From contig CAJJKN010000005.1 in NCBI GenBank assembly GCA_905188085.1, positions 75,777 to 139,776 on the forward strand: DNA of 64,000 nt, given 5' to 3'. Of the stretch, positions 8,387 to 15,686 are shown piece after piece. Within the stretch, counting starts at the first letter, position 1. Each line of letters opens with the position of its first letter. The notes beneath the pieces were generated by a model, which had not been told where the DNA came from, did no database searches, and worked only from the letters and a program-made list of their open reading frames with translations. This DNA comes from an uncultured Bacillota bacterium (GTDB lineage Bacteria > Bacillota > Clostridia > Christensenellales > QAND01). Made by a program: the position numbers and the translations under genes.

Positions 8387-9118
8387 CTATTTTTCCAAAG
8401 GGCAAACAATAACAACGCTCAGATCATCTTCCGAGCCGGCCTCCCTTGCCCTTTGTATAATTGCATCGCACTTATCTGCATAAGTGTCTTCCCCGGCGAT
8501 GATTTCCTCCAAGGCATCCTGATCCAAAAATTCGTGAATGCCGTCTGAAGTGAAAAGCGCAAGGGAAAACCGCTGACAATCGGCGATATAGAGTTTGGAT
8601 AAAAGCGACGGGTTGTTTCCTCCAAAGCAATTGGTAATCCCGCTTCGATTACAGCTTTGCGCTGCCTCTGTTTGGCCGCTGCTCATAAGCCAATTATAGG
8701 TTGTATGATCGGACGTAATCTGCTTTAAATATTTTCCTTGCCGGATATACGCTCGCGTATTTCCGATATGGACCAGTTTATACCCATCCTGTGTTAGGCA
8801 AAGGCCGGTCAACGTTGTTGCCATTTGGGGCGCATCCCCTTGCTCCGCAGCAAAAGCAATCAGGCGGTCGTTGACCTTTTTCAGAAAAGTTCTCAAGTCT
8901 TTATCCTGAGTTTCCTGCCAGTTTGATAAAGCGGTAAGAACGAATTGCGAAGCCTGTGCGCCGCCGCGGTTTCCGCCCACGCCGTCCGCAACGCAGATAA
9001 ACCCATTTTGGGGCATAGGCATTGCGGCGGATGTTTCCCGGAGCACCTTTGTTCCAACAACCACCGCGTCCTCGCTTTTGTTGTGCCGTTTGCCAGCATA
9101 TGTGGATACATAAATCAT
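8387..9118 (-). CDS. PP2C-family protein serine/threonine phosphatase (island)
   Basis: A 243-residue PP2C (PPM) phosphatase, expected to reverse phosphorylation by the island kinase. Metal-binding motifs are in order: the N-terminal E-D pair in HNKSEDAVVV (about 16-17), VADGVGGNRGGAQAS (about 44-52), LFTSDGIHEFLD (about 187-196) and the final EDDLSVVIV with its metal-binding Asp. Length fits the stand-alone Stp/PrpC class and there is no transmembrane segment. The ATG overlaps the stop of the ClpB-like gene (ATGA), so it is co-translated as the last gene of the eight-gene operon. The catalytic set appears complete. Confidence 0.92.
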   Translation of the reverse strand: MIYVSTYAGKRHNKSEDAVVVGTKVLRETSAAMPMPQNGFICVADGVGGNRGGAQASQFVLTALSNWQETQDKDLRTFLKKVNDRLIAFAAEQGDAPQMATTLTGLCLTQDGYKLVHIGNTRAYIRQGKYLKQITSDHTTYNWLMSSGQTEAAQSCNRSGITNCFGGNNPSLLSKLYIADCQRFSLALFTSDGIHEFLDQDALEEIIAGEDTYADKCDAIIQRAREAGSEDDLSVVIVCPLEK

Positions 9119-10995
9119 GCCATCACCTCATGAACACAGCTAAGCGCATACGGCATATTCTCGGCGTCCAGGTCGTTCAACGTGATTTTGGCATTGTCTT
9201 TGATCTGCTCGTCAAACATATACCGCGCCAGCGGGTTAATCAGCAAACTTTCTACGATGTTGCCAATGCCGCGGCCCCCATTTTCAAGGTTCGCCAAGGC
9301 CTTTTCCATAAGTACGGATTTTACTTTGTCGCTGATGATCAGTTCAATTCCCTTTTCCTCAACAAGATTTTTGGTAATCTTTGTAAGTTGGGTTTCGAGT
9401 ATTTGCTTGGCTACTTGCGGGCGAATAAAATCAAACACGACAATATTCTCGCCGATTCTATTCAGAATTTCAGGCCTTCCCAGCTCTAATTTAAAATAGG
9501 CTTCTATGGCCTTGCGGACCTTTTCTTGCACTTCGGGATACTCCATCTCCGGGGTTACGTTTGGTTGTCTCAGGCCCGTTTCATTTTGGGTATAGATGCC
9601 CAAATTGCTTGTAAAGATGAGGATACATTCTGAAAAATAAACCGTGTTGCCCTGCCCATCTGTCATCCGGCCATCTTCCAGAATCTGCAAAAACTTATCA
9701 AAAATGGAAGGATGTGCCTTCTCGATTTCATCAAACAGCAAAATGGAAAACGGGTTCTCCCGAACTGCATTGGTCAGCTGGCCTCCGGCTTCATAGCCGA
9801 CATATCCGGGAGGCGCCCCCAGCAGCTTTTGATCGCTATGGCTCTGGCTATATTCGCTCATATCAAAACGAATGCAGCGGCTTTCATCGCCAAAGAGCTT
9901 TTCGGCCAGTGTCTTTGCCGTTTCCGTTTTCCCTGTTCCCGTTGGGCCTGCAAAGAAAAGAATGCCCTTGGGCTTTGCATGGGAAGAACTTTGCAGCCCG
10001 GCCATGCCGGTAACCGCGCGTTTTACAACATCCAGCGTTTTGGTTATTGCAAAGTCTTGGCCTTTTACGCGTTTTTGAAAATCTTCCTTGGCGGTTTTCA
10101 ATTCGTTTACATCCAGCCTGTCCCACGGATTTTCCTTAATCCCGTATCTATAAAGGTCTATCACGGAGGACATTTGCCGAATTTTGGTTCTTTCGTTTTT
10201 GCAAAGCCGCCGCAGGCCGTTGAGTTCTGTAAAGCTGAAGCCCTCTGTTAACCCTACAAAGCGATCCTGCACTTTTTCAAGCTCTTGCGGATGTGCCTGA
10301 TAATAGGGAAAATCCTCCTCAAAAACATCCGCTGCAAAAAAACTGGCAAAGTTTTCGCCTTTGATCAGCTGCTCTCGCTCTTGTTTAGACGGCGGGCCGA
10401 TGCTGATCGTTTTTACATTGGGATTCTCCAGATAAAACCACGCCGGGATATCGTTGACCTTATCGACGATCATAACCACCAGGTTTTTCAGCGTTCCGTT
10501 CGGCGTTCTAACATCCTTTCCCTCCATAGAAGCAAAAAGCAAGTTGGTAAAGCTGTCCACCTCGGCCTGGTCTACATGATCCGGAGAAGTGATATACCGG
10601 GAGGCAAGATTCATGATAATCGCAACGGGTTGTTTGTTTTGGCCGACCGCTGCTCTGATAAGGGACGTCGCCGAATTTGCTTTTCCTTTAAAATCGCTTC
10701 GAATGCAATCCCCTTCAATTTTCGCCTGAACAAGCTCTGCAAAGGCCCGGATATGTTCTTTATCGCAAGAATTATAAAAGCCCTGCATACTGTCAAAAAA
10801 GGCAACTGTCTGGTAGCCAAGATCCTCAAAATAGTAATGCAGATACTCCGGCAGCCTTAAAATGCTTCCTTTCGGCGCGCTGCCCTCAACCGGGTACCGA
10901 TAAACATCCAGCACATTTCCCTCAATGAGAATAAGGGGTTTGATGCGGCAAAAAATGCCCAGTTCTCTGTGCCATTTTGCTATATATTCTTCCAT
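9115..10995 (-). CDS. ClpB/ClpA-like AAA+ remodelling ATPase (island)
   Basis: About 626 residues. The C-terminal half is a Clp class-2 AAA+ module: Walker A GPTGTGKTETAK (about 348), the pore-loop region GAPPGYVGYEAGG (about 391), Walker B ILLFDEIEKAHPSIFD (about 418), sensor/Arg-finger RPEILNRI, then a ClpB_D2-small domain with GGRGIGNIVE (about 575). The N-terminal half also looks AAA-like (VAFFDSMQGFY, AIIMNLASRYI, LVVMIVDKVND) but has no Walker A, so it is probably a degenerate, non-hydrolysing module. The usual Clp N-domain and ClpB coiled coil are missing. The start at 10995 has GGAGGAG 8 bases upstream; the upstream ATG at 11022 is less likely. Its protein target is unknown; FHA-marked partners are plausible. 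Confidence 0.85.
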   Translation of the reverse strand: MEEYIAKWHRELGIFCRIKPLILIEGNVLDVYRYPVEGSAPKGSILRLPEYLHYYFEDLGYQTVAFFDSMQGFYNSCDKEHIRAFAELVQAKIEGDCIRSDFKGKANSATSLIRAAVGQNKQPVAIIMNLASRYITSPDHVDQAEVDSFTNLLFASMEGKDVRTPNGTLKNLVVMIVDKVNDIPAWFYLENPNVKTISIGPPSKQEREQLIKGENFASFFAADVFEEDFPYYQAHPQELEKVQDRFVGLTEGFSFTELNGLRRLCKNERTKIRQMSSVIDLYRYGIKENPWDRLDVNELKTAKEDFQKRVKGQDFAITKTLDVVKRAVTGMAGLQSSSHAKPKGILFFAGPTGTGKTETAKTLAEKLFGDESRCIRFDMSEYSQSHSDQKLLGAPPGYVGYEAGGQLTNAVRENPFSILLFDEIEKAHPSIFDKFLQILEDGRMTDGQGNTVYFSECILIFTSNLGIYTQNETGLRQPNVTPEMEYPEVQEKVRKAIEAYFKLELGRPEILNRIGENIVVFDFIRPQVAKQILETQLTKITKNLVEEKGIELIISDKVKSVLMEKALANLENGGRGIGNIVESLLINPLARYMFDEQIKDNAKITLNDLDAENMPYALSCVHEVMA

Positions 10996-11018
10996 GATTT
11001 TCTCCTCCGCCGCCGAGA

Positions 11019-11594
11019 TCATTCATTAAAACCCTGATGATGAATGCCGACGGACACAATGCCATCCGCCGTTGTAAAATTTTGAATTTGGTTCTGTGTC
11101 TGTGTTAAATAGCGGCAATACAGGTCTTGATATTTTTTGTTTAGGATATGAATCCTCTGATTTGACGAGCCTCGCAAAACTGTGTTGTTGTTCTGTTCTT
11201 CTATATATGCACCGTCTATCAAAACGCCGATGGTGCGCAGAATGCTGTCCGTGGCAGGGTCTTTTCTATTTTTCAGCGTTTCAAGCCGATAGCCCGAATA
11301 GAGCAGGATATCGTCTGAAATTTGAACAATCATGTTTAACAATTCATGCAGCGAAGCGGCCTGGTCCATAGGCTCTCCCCCTGTTATGGTAACCCCTTCT
11401 ACCGGGTGAAGCGCCGCCACTTTTTGAACCAGTTCATATACCGCTTTGGGAGAGATTTCAAATTCCGGCCGCTGTTTCCAAAGTTCCGGGTTGCTGCACC
11501 CTTTACAGCCGCGCGAACAGCCGCATAGCCAAATGCCGATTCTCTTCCCCGGCCCCAACACTTGCACGGGATATAACAATCTTGCAACGTTCAT
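11019..11594 (-). CDS. NrdG/PflA-like radical-SAM 4Fe-4S protein (island)
   Basis: A 191-residue protein whose N-terminus resembles the activases of anaerobic ribonucleotide reductase and pyruvate formate-lyase: GPGKRIGIWLCGCSRGCKGC, with the cluster ligands C26-x3-C30-x2-C33, then VEGVTITGGEPMDQ (the SAM-binding GGE motif, about 95-100). Family members reduce S-adenosylmethionine to make a 5'-deoxyadenosyl radical. No glycyl-radical enzyme is encoded nearby, so a modification or maturation role inside the island is more likely than NrdD activation. It overlaps the FHA-gene stop by one base and ends 23 bases before the ClpB-like gene. The symbol nrdG is withheld for this reason. Confidence 0.83.
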   Translation of the reverse strand: MNVARLLYPVQVLGPGKRIGIWLCGCSRGCKGCSNPELWKQRPEFEISPKAVYELVQKVAALHPVEGVTITGGEPMDQAASLHELLNMIVQISDDILLYSGYRLETLKNRKDPATDSILRTIGVLIDGAYIEEQNNNTVLRGSSNQRIHILNKKYQDLYCRYLTQTQNQIQNFTTADGIVSVGIHHQGFNE

Positions 11595-12217
11595 TATTTC
11601 ACTCCAAAGACAAAATAGGCTGCTTTTTCCTGCCTGTTTCCCTGTACCACTTTGCCGCCGAGCCCAATTTCATCCCCATTTTGAAGCAAGGCGGAAACAT
11701 CTTGCGGAATCTCTTCATTGTTTAAAAATGTCTTGTTGGTATGGCTTAGATTTTCGATAAACACTTTATCCCCTACCACCGTCAGCTTTGCATGCTGTCT
11801 ACTCACATACACTTTGGCCTGAAGATATTCTTTTAACTCGGCCTCACGGCCTATCACAACAAGCGGCTTATCAATGGTAACAGAGCATGTTTCGTCTAAA
11901 GATTTTAATTCATAAGAAAGCACTTTTGTTTCGTGCTTTTCCGCTTGAACGGGGCGGATATCTGAAATATCCTCTCCGCAAACCTTGCACTTTCTGGCCT
12001 GCGGCGCATTCTCCGCCCCACACTCGCAAATTCGAACAAGCTCGGTTTTCACAGAAACCGGCGCCTGGTTCGTTTCGGCCGCGGGCGATTTTTCCGCCGT
12101 ATCCTCTACCACTTTGACGCCGGTTAAATCCGTTTCGCAATACTTGCATTCAAAAAGGCTGGGAGGGTTCTGTTTCCCGCATTCCGGACAAATCTTGTAT
12201 TTTGACAGCGGCATCAT
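11594..12217 (-). CDS. Double zinc-ribbon and FHA-domain protein (island)
   Basis: A 207-residue adaptor. Two short Zn ribbons come first: CPEC (10-13) with CKYC (24-27), and CECG (64-67) with CKVC (77-80). A linker leads to an FHA domain (about 115-195) that keeps the phosphothreonine-binding set: G123-R124 in LVVIGREAE, S139-R140-Q-H142 in VYVSRQHAKL and N156 with T160-N161 in NLSHTNKTFLN. FHA domains read pThr peptides; here the obvious source is the island kinase. The gene overlaps the coiled-coil gene by 4 bases, with AGGAGGGG at the start. A second ATG two residues in (12214) is possible. Confidence 0.87.
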   Translation of the reverse strand: MMPLSKYKICPECGKQNPPSLFECKYCETDLTGVKVVEDTAEKSPAAETNQAPVSVKTELVRICECGAENAPQARKCKVCGEDISDIRPVQAEKHETKVLSYELKSLDETCSVTIDKPLVVIGREAELKEYLQAKVYVSRQHAKLTVVGDKVFIENLSHTNKTFLNNEEIPQDVSALLQNGDEIGLGGKVVQGNRQEKAAYFVFGVK

Positions 12218-13665
12218 TCACCCCTCCTCATAACCTTCTTTTCCGTTTGTCTCCAATGTTTTTCGGTTGTGTTCATCACAGAAATTTGCGTTGTTTTGTC
12301 TATCTCATAGTCGTTTACGTTTATCATTGCAGCATACTCCGCCGTAGGAGGCGATAGCGCGATGCGGTTTCCTACGACGATGCCTTTTGCCAGCATGCGA
12401 TGTTCAAATTCTTCAAATTCACTGCAGAAGGTTTGCATATCCCGTATAAGCATTTCTGTCTCTTCCGGGTTTGGAATACGATCCTCTCTGGCAAGGCCGC
12501 CAAGTTCCATTGAAATTTGCCCATCCGGAGAAAACGTTATGTTAACGGCTGTTCCTTCATGGAACGTAAACAATTCATTTCTAAAGTGTTTCCCGCTCTT
12601 TTTGCGAACCTCCCTTGCGCCGATTAAATCATACCCCATATCGGACATCACTTCATCCACGCAATCGCTGATATAGCTTTGTTCCTGTTGGCGGACAACA
12701 AGGCGCTCCAGGCGCTCTACCTCTTCATGCATTGTTTTTGCCGACGAGGCGGAATAAGGCAAAGGGCTCGCCTCTATGCCGGCCATGATACACAGCGCCG
12801 CATATCTTTGGCAGAGCGTTTTGTATTCCTCTCTCTTTTTTGCCTCTGTTTGTTTGAAAGCATCGATTTTCTTGAAAATGCCTTTCACCGTTACGGCCTC
12901 AAAGGTGGTAAGGTATCCCATTGTGTTGATTTTTTGCAAAGAGGAAAGTGCCTGCTGAATTTCTCCCCGCATCGCATCCGTCAAACAACGATCCTGCAAA
13001 AGCGATAAAAGCTCTTTTCTGACCGTCTCTTTTCTCTGCTGAAAGTCGTCATCCGGCCTGGTGGCATCAAGCTCAAACGATGCTACGCCATTTAGGTCCT
13101 CCACTATGCTGGCCTGAATTTTCTGCATGTTATGATCACGGTCTCTTAGCAAATAGCTCCTGTCCGGTTCTTCCCGGGTGTTTGCATTGAAATCAAACAG
13201 ATCCTGCAAAATGCTGTCTTGAATTTTCGATGTATTTTGCCGATCTTGACAAAACGCCGCCTCCCTCTTCACCTCCCACTCCTCGGCAGAGGCCTGAAGA
13301 GCCTGAAGCTTTTTTAACTCGGCTTGTTTTTCGGCATAAGCGCCTTCGCTAATCCTGTATTTGGTGGAAATATGCGGTTTGTTAAAAGCCAGCTTGTTTT
13401 TTATATCGGCAGCCTCTGTTTCTATCTCCTTCCGAAGCATTTGAAGCTTTTCAATTTGCCCTGCACCTTCCCCGGTACGCTTGGCAAGCAGCTGAATGGT
13501 TTGTATCTGTTGATCACACGTTTTGGAAAAAGATTGAAGGTTTTGCAGGATTTCTTGAATGCGCGAAAAGCAGACAAGCGACTGTTGCTCACACTGCATC
13601 TGGCCTAACACAATCTCTCTGGCACGGCCGGTCAGAGAATACACAGAAATTTTGGGGCCGCTCAT
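12214..13665 (-). CDS. Coiled-coil protein of unknown function (island)
   Basis: About 483 residues, not assignable to a known enzyme family. It opens MSGPKISVYSLTGRAREIVL, then long helical, Gln/Lys/Glu-rich coiled-coil stretches (about 25-130 and 200-330). A compact C-terminal part (about 350-440) has VDEVMSDMGYDLIG-REVRKKSGK, LFTFHEGTAVNITFSPDGQISMELGG and a Glu-rich FCSEFEEFEHRM segment that looks like a beta/alpha domain. No signal peptide, transmembrane segment or nucleotide motif is visible. The start at 13665 has GGGAGGTT 7 bases upstream; the longer frame to 13743 would overlap the kinase C-terminus. Its place between kinase and FHA gene suggests a scaffold, a kinase substrate or a target-recognition protein. 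Confidence 0.78.
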   Translation of the reverse strand: MSGPKISVYSLTGRAREIVLGQMQCEQQSLVCFSRIQEILQNLQSFSKTCDQQIQTIQLLAKRTGEGAGQIEKLQMLRKEIETEAADIKNKLAFNKPHISTKYRISEGAYAEKQAELKKLQALQASAEEWEVKREAAFCQDRQNTSKIQDSILQDLFDFNANTREEPDRSYLLRDRDHNMQKIQASIVEDLNGVASFELDATRPDDDFQQRKETVRKELLSLLQDRCLTDAMRGEIQQALSSLQKINTMGYLTTFEAVTVKGIFKKIDAFKQTEAKKREEYKTLCQRYAALCIMAGIEASPLPYSASSAKTMHEEVERLERLVVRQQEQSYISDCVDEVMSDMGYDLIGAREVRKKSGKHFRNELFTFHEGTAVNITFSPDGQISMELGGLAREDRIPNPEETEMLIRDMQTFCSEFEEFEHRMLAKGIVVGNRIALSPPTAEYAAMINVNDYEIDKTTQISVMNTTEKHWRQTEKKVMRRGE

Positions 13666-13679
13666 TGTTTTAACCTCCC

Positions 13680-15371
13680 TCAGTCGTTCATGGAATCGCG
13701 CCATGCATCTATTTCTTTTTGCTTTCCGATTGCCATCAGCCATGTTTCAAGCTGCAAATCAAGGTTTCCATCATAGTCAACAAGCCGATGACAAAGCGAT
13801 TCAAATTTATCAAAAGATTCTGCCAACGTGTCTCTCATGTAGCCGGCGAGCTCCCCTACGGTGCGAATCTGTTCCCCATCCAGCAAAAGGAGCTTTTGGC
13901 CGGAAAGGGTATAGGCCATAAGATAATAGGTCCGCTGCAGATCCGTTCCGTGATTCTTTTCCATCTCGTACGAATCCTCGATGGCTTCGGCGGCTTTTTT
14001 CAGCTTCTCATTTTTCGGAGCAGCCATCAGCACATATTGCGACAAGAGCTTTTCCGAAAGAATACTGTTATAAAAAGCATACTGCGTTTTGTCTTTATCC
14101 CAAAGCTTTTCCAGCATGTCGCGTCCAAAGGCCGGAAGGCTTTCATAGGTTTGCCCCATCCAATAAAATCCTTTGAGTTTGGGATTGATTTGATAAAGAA
14201 GCTTCCAAAAGATGATATCGTCTTTCCCATTTTCCCTTCCGGCTTGTTCTTCGGCTGCTTGGCATTTTCTTGCCATCTCCTGGTTCCAAGTCCTAAAATA
14301 TGCGGTTACAACGCCTCTAAAGAGCTGTTTTTTCCCCTGTTCCCAATGCTTTGCAAAGGCAGCAACCAGCAACGCAGGGTCGTTAAAATCCTCGCCCAAA
14401 AACCGAAAGGCGGGAATCGTCGTTTGGCCGGCGTTTCCCATGCCCTCGCCCGGAATGATAAGGGGCTCGCCATCCAACCATTTTTTGACCTCTTCATAAG
14501 TCCATCGGCGGTTGGGATTTTTCAGATTGCCGCGGTTTGTAATATCATAATAGGTTAAAGCCGAAATAAAATCCTGTAAAAATGCAGACATCTCTTCCGG
14601 ATACGGTATCTTTTGAACGGAGACATACTGTTCAATCTCTTCCGGCTGCATATTGGCATAGGGCGTATAGCCGCAAAACAGTTCAAACAGCGTAATACCG
14701 AACGAATAGTAATCAGATTCCCACAAAAAAAGATTTTTAAACGTTTCTGGTGCCGAGTATTCCGGCGTCATCCCGGTTTGGGTGACCAATACGGTGTTTC
14801 CGTCTGCAACGATTGAACTGATGCCAAAATCGATGATAGATACCGTTTCGCCGTCGCTATTCAACATAATGTTAGACGGCTTAAGATCCTTATGAATGAT
14901 CCCTGCTTCATGAATGGCATGAAGGCCTTCGTTGATATTCGGAATGATATTTCTTACTAGTTCGTCTTCTGTAAACGTTTTTCCCTGAAGGCTTCCCTTT
15001 TCAAAATAAGGGAGTATTTCAACCGGATAATCAAGAAAGCGGCCCGTTTGATAAAGCTTTGCCACATAGGGAGAATCGATCTTCAAAAGCGCATCCAAAA
15101 CTTCCTGTTTTATTGCAAACTTGCGCTTATAAATTTTCGCTACATACCGGCTTGTGCCATCGGAGCACAAAAACAGATCCGCCTCTCCGGACGAAACTTC
15201 CAATTGGCTTAGCACTTTATATTTTTCACAGAGGATCGTTCCTTGAGAAATGAGCGAACTTCTATCTGTCTCAATATGGTTCTGTCGGTTATACTCCTCT
15301 ACAACCTCAGGATTGATGATCGTAGCGGAAGAGGCTTGGAGCGATGGGTTAATTACGGTCCTGTTTTCCAT
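13680..15371 (-). CDS. Hanks-type Ser/Thr protein kinase (island)
   Basis: A 563-residue soluble kinase. The catalytic domain (about 48-310) has the ATP-anchoring K79 in YVAKIYK, the catalytic loop HKDLKPSN (160-167, D162), DFG (181-183), a Thr-rich activation loop and APE (207-209). It lacks the transmembrane and PASTA regions of PrkC-type kinases. About 250 helical residues follow (312-563), perhaps a regulatory or TPR-like region. The N-terminal tail contains two near-identical Thr motifs, TVINP (5-9) and TIINP (17-21), good candidates for phospho-sites read by the FHA protein. It lies 42 bases downstream of the PC4-like gene in the same operon. Confidence 0.92.
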   Translation of the reverse strand: MENRTVINPSLQASSATIINPEVVEEYNRQNHIETDRSSLISQGTILCEKYKVLSQLEVSSGEADLFLCSDGTSRYVAKIYKRKFAIKQEVLDALLKIDSPYVAKLYQTGRFLDYPVEILPYFEKGSLQGKTFTEDELVRNIIPNINEGLHAIHEAGIIHKDLKPSNIMLNSDGETVSIIDFGISSIVADGNTVLVTQTGMTPEYSAPETFKNLFLWESDYYSFGITLFELFCGYTPYANMQPEEIEQYVSVQKIPYPEEMSAFLQDFISALTYYDITNRGNLKNPNRRWTYEEVKKWLDGEPLIIPGEGMGNAGQTTIPAFRFLGEDFNDPALLVAAFAKHWEQGKKQLFRGVVTAYFRTWNQEMARKCQAAEEQAGRENGKDDIIFWKLLYQINPKLKGFYWMGQTYESLPAFGRDMLEKLWDKDKTQYAFYNSILSEKLLSQYVLMAAPKNEKLKKAAEAIEDSYEMEKNHGTDLQRTYYLMAYTLSGQKLLLLDGEQIRTVGELAGYMRDTLAESFDKFESLCHRLVDYDGNLDLQLETWLMAIGKQKEIDAWRDSMND

Positions 15372-15413
15372 GATTCACCTCAGCGGTTATGCCCTAGTTG
15401 CTGGTAAAATGTC

Positions 15414-15662
15414 TCAGTCTTCTTTCAAAAATTCAACTTCCTTAGCCAGCAACGCCGACAAGGCAATCAGCTCTTGTTCGGAAAGCGTGATGCCCCGCCC
15501 CATCTTCGTATGGTCTGGCGCCCAAGAACGTAGGTCGTATTTGGGTTCGTTTCCGTTCCAGCTTACTCTGTTAAGCTCCACATTCCAGCCGCTGGCGGAG
15601 GTAGAGACAACGCCGATTTGGTTGATGATTTCAAACTTAAGACTTTGGTTCCTTCCTGCCAT
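15414..15662 (-). CDS. PC4/YdbC-like ssDNA-binding protein (island)
   Basis: An 82-residue protein matching the YdbC/PC4 (transcriptional coactivator p15) family: KFEIINQIGVVSTSASGWNVELNRVSWNG, YDLRSWAPDHTKMGRGITL, then a helix SEQELIALSALLAKEVEFL. The L-NxVSWNG and KYDLR-W-P-H-KMG-GITL patterns are hallmarks of bacterial YdbC. These small dimers bind single-stranded DNA or RNA. It sits right after the helicase gene (24 bases), so a role in handling strands opened by the helicase is a natural inference. The start at 15662 has GGAG 8 bases upstream; an in-frame ATG at 15680 is possible. Confidence 0.83.
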   Translation of the reverse strand: MAGRNQSLKFEIINQIGVVSTSASGWNVELNRVSWNGNEPKYDLRSWAPDHTKMGRGITLSEQELIALSALLAKEVEFLKED

Positions 15663-15686
15663 GATGTTTTCTCCTTTCATTTCCCG

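Noticed and set aside
11019..11594. Genuine anaerobic ribonucleotide reductase activase NrdG
   Set aside because: No nrdD nearby and the gene is embedded in the island operon; only the fold-level similarity is kept.
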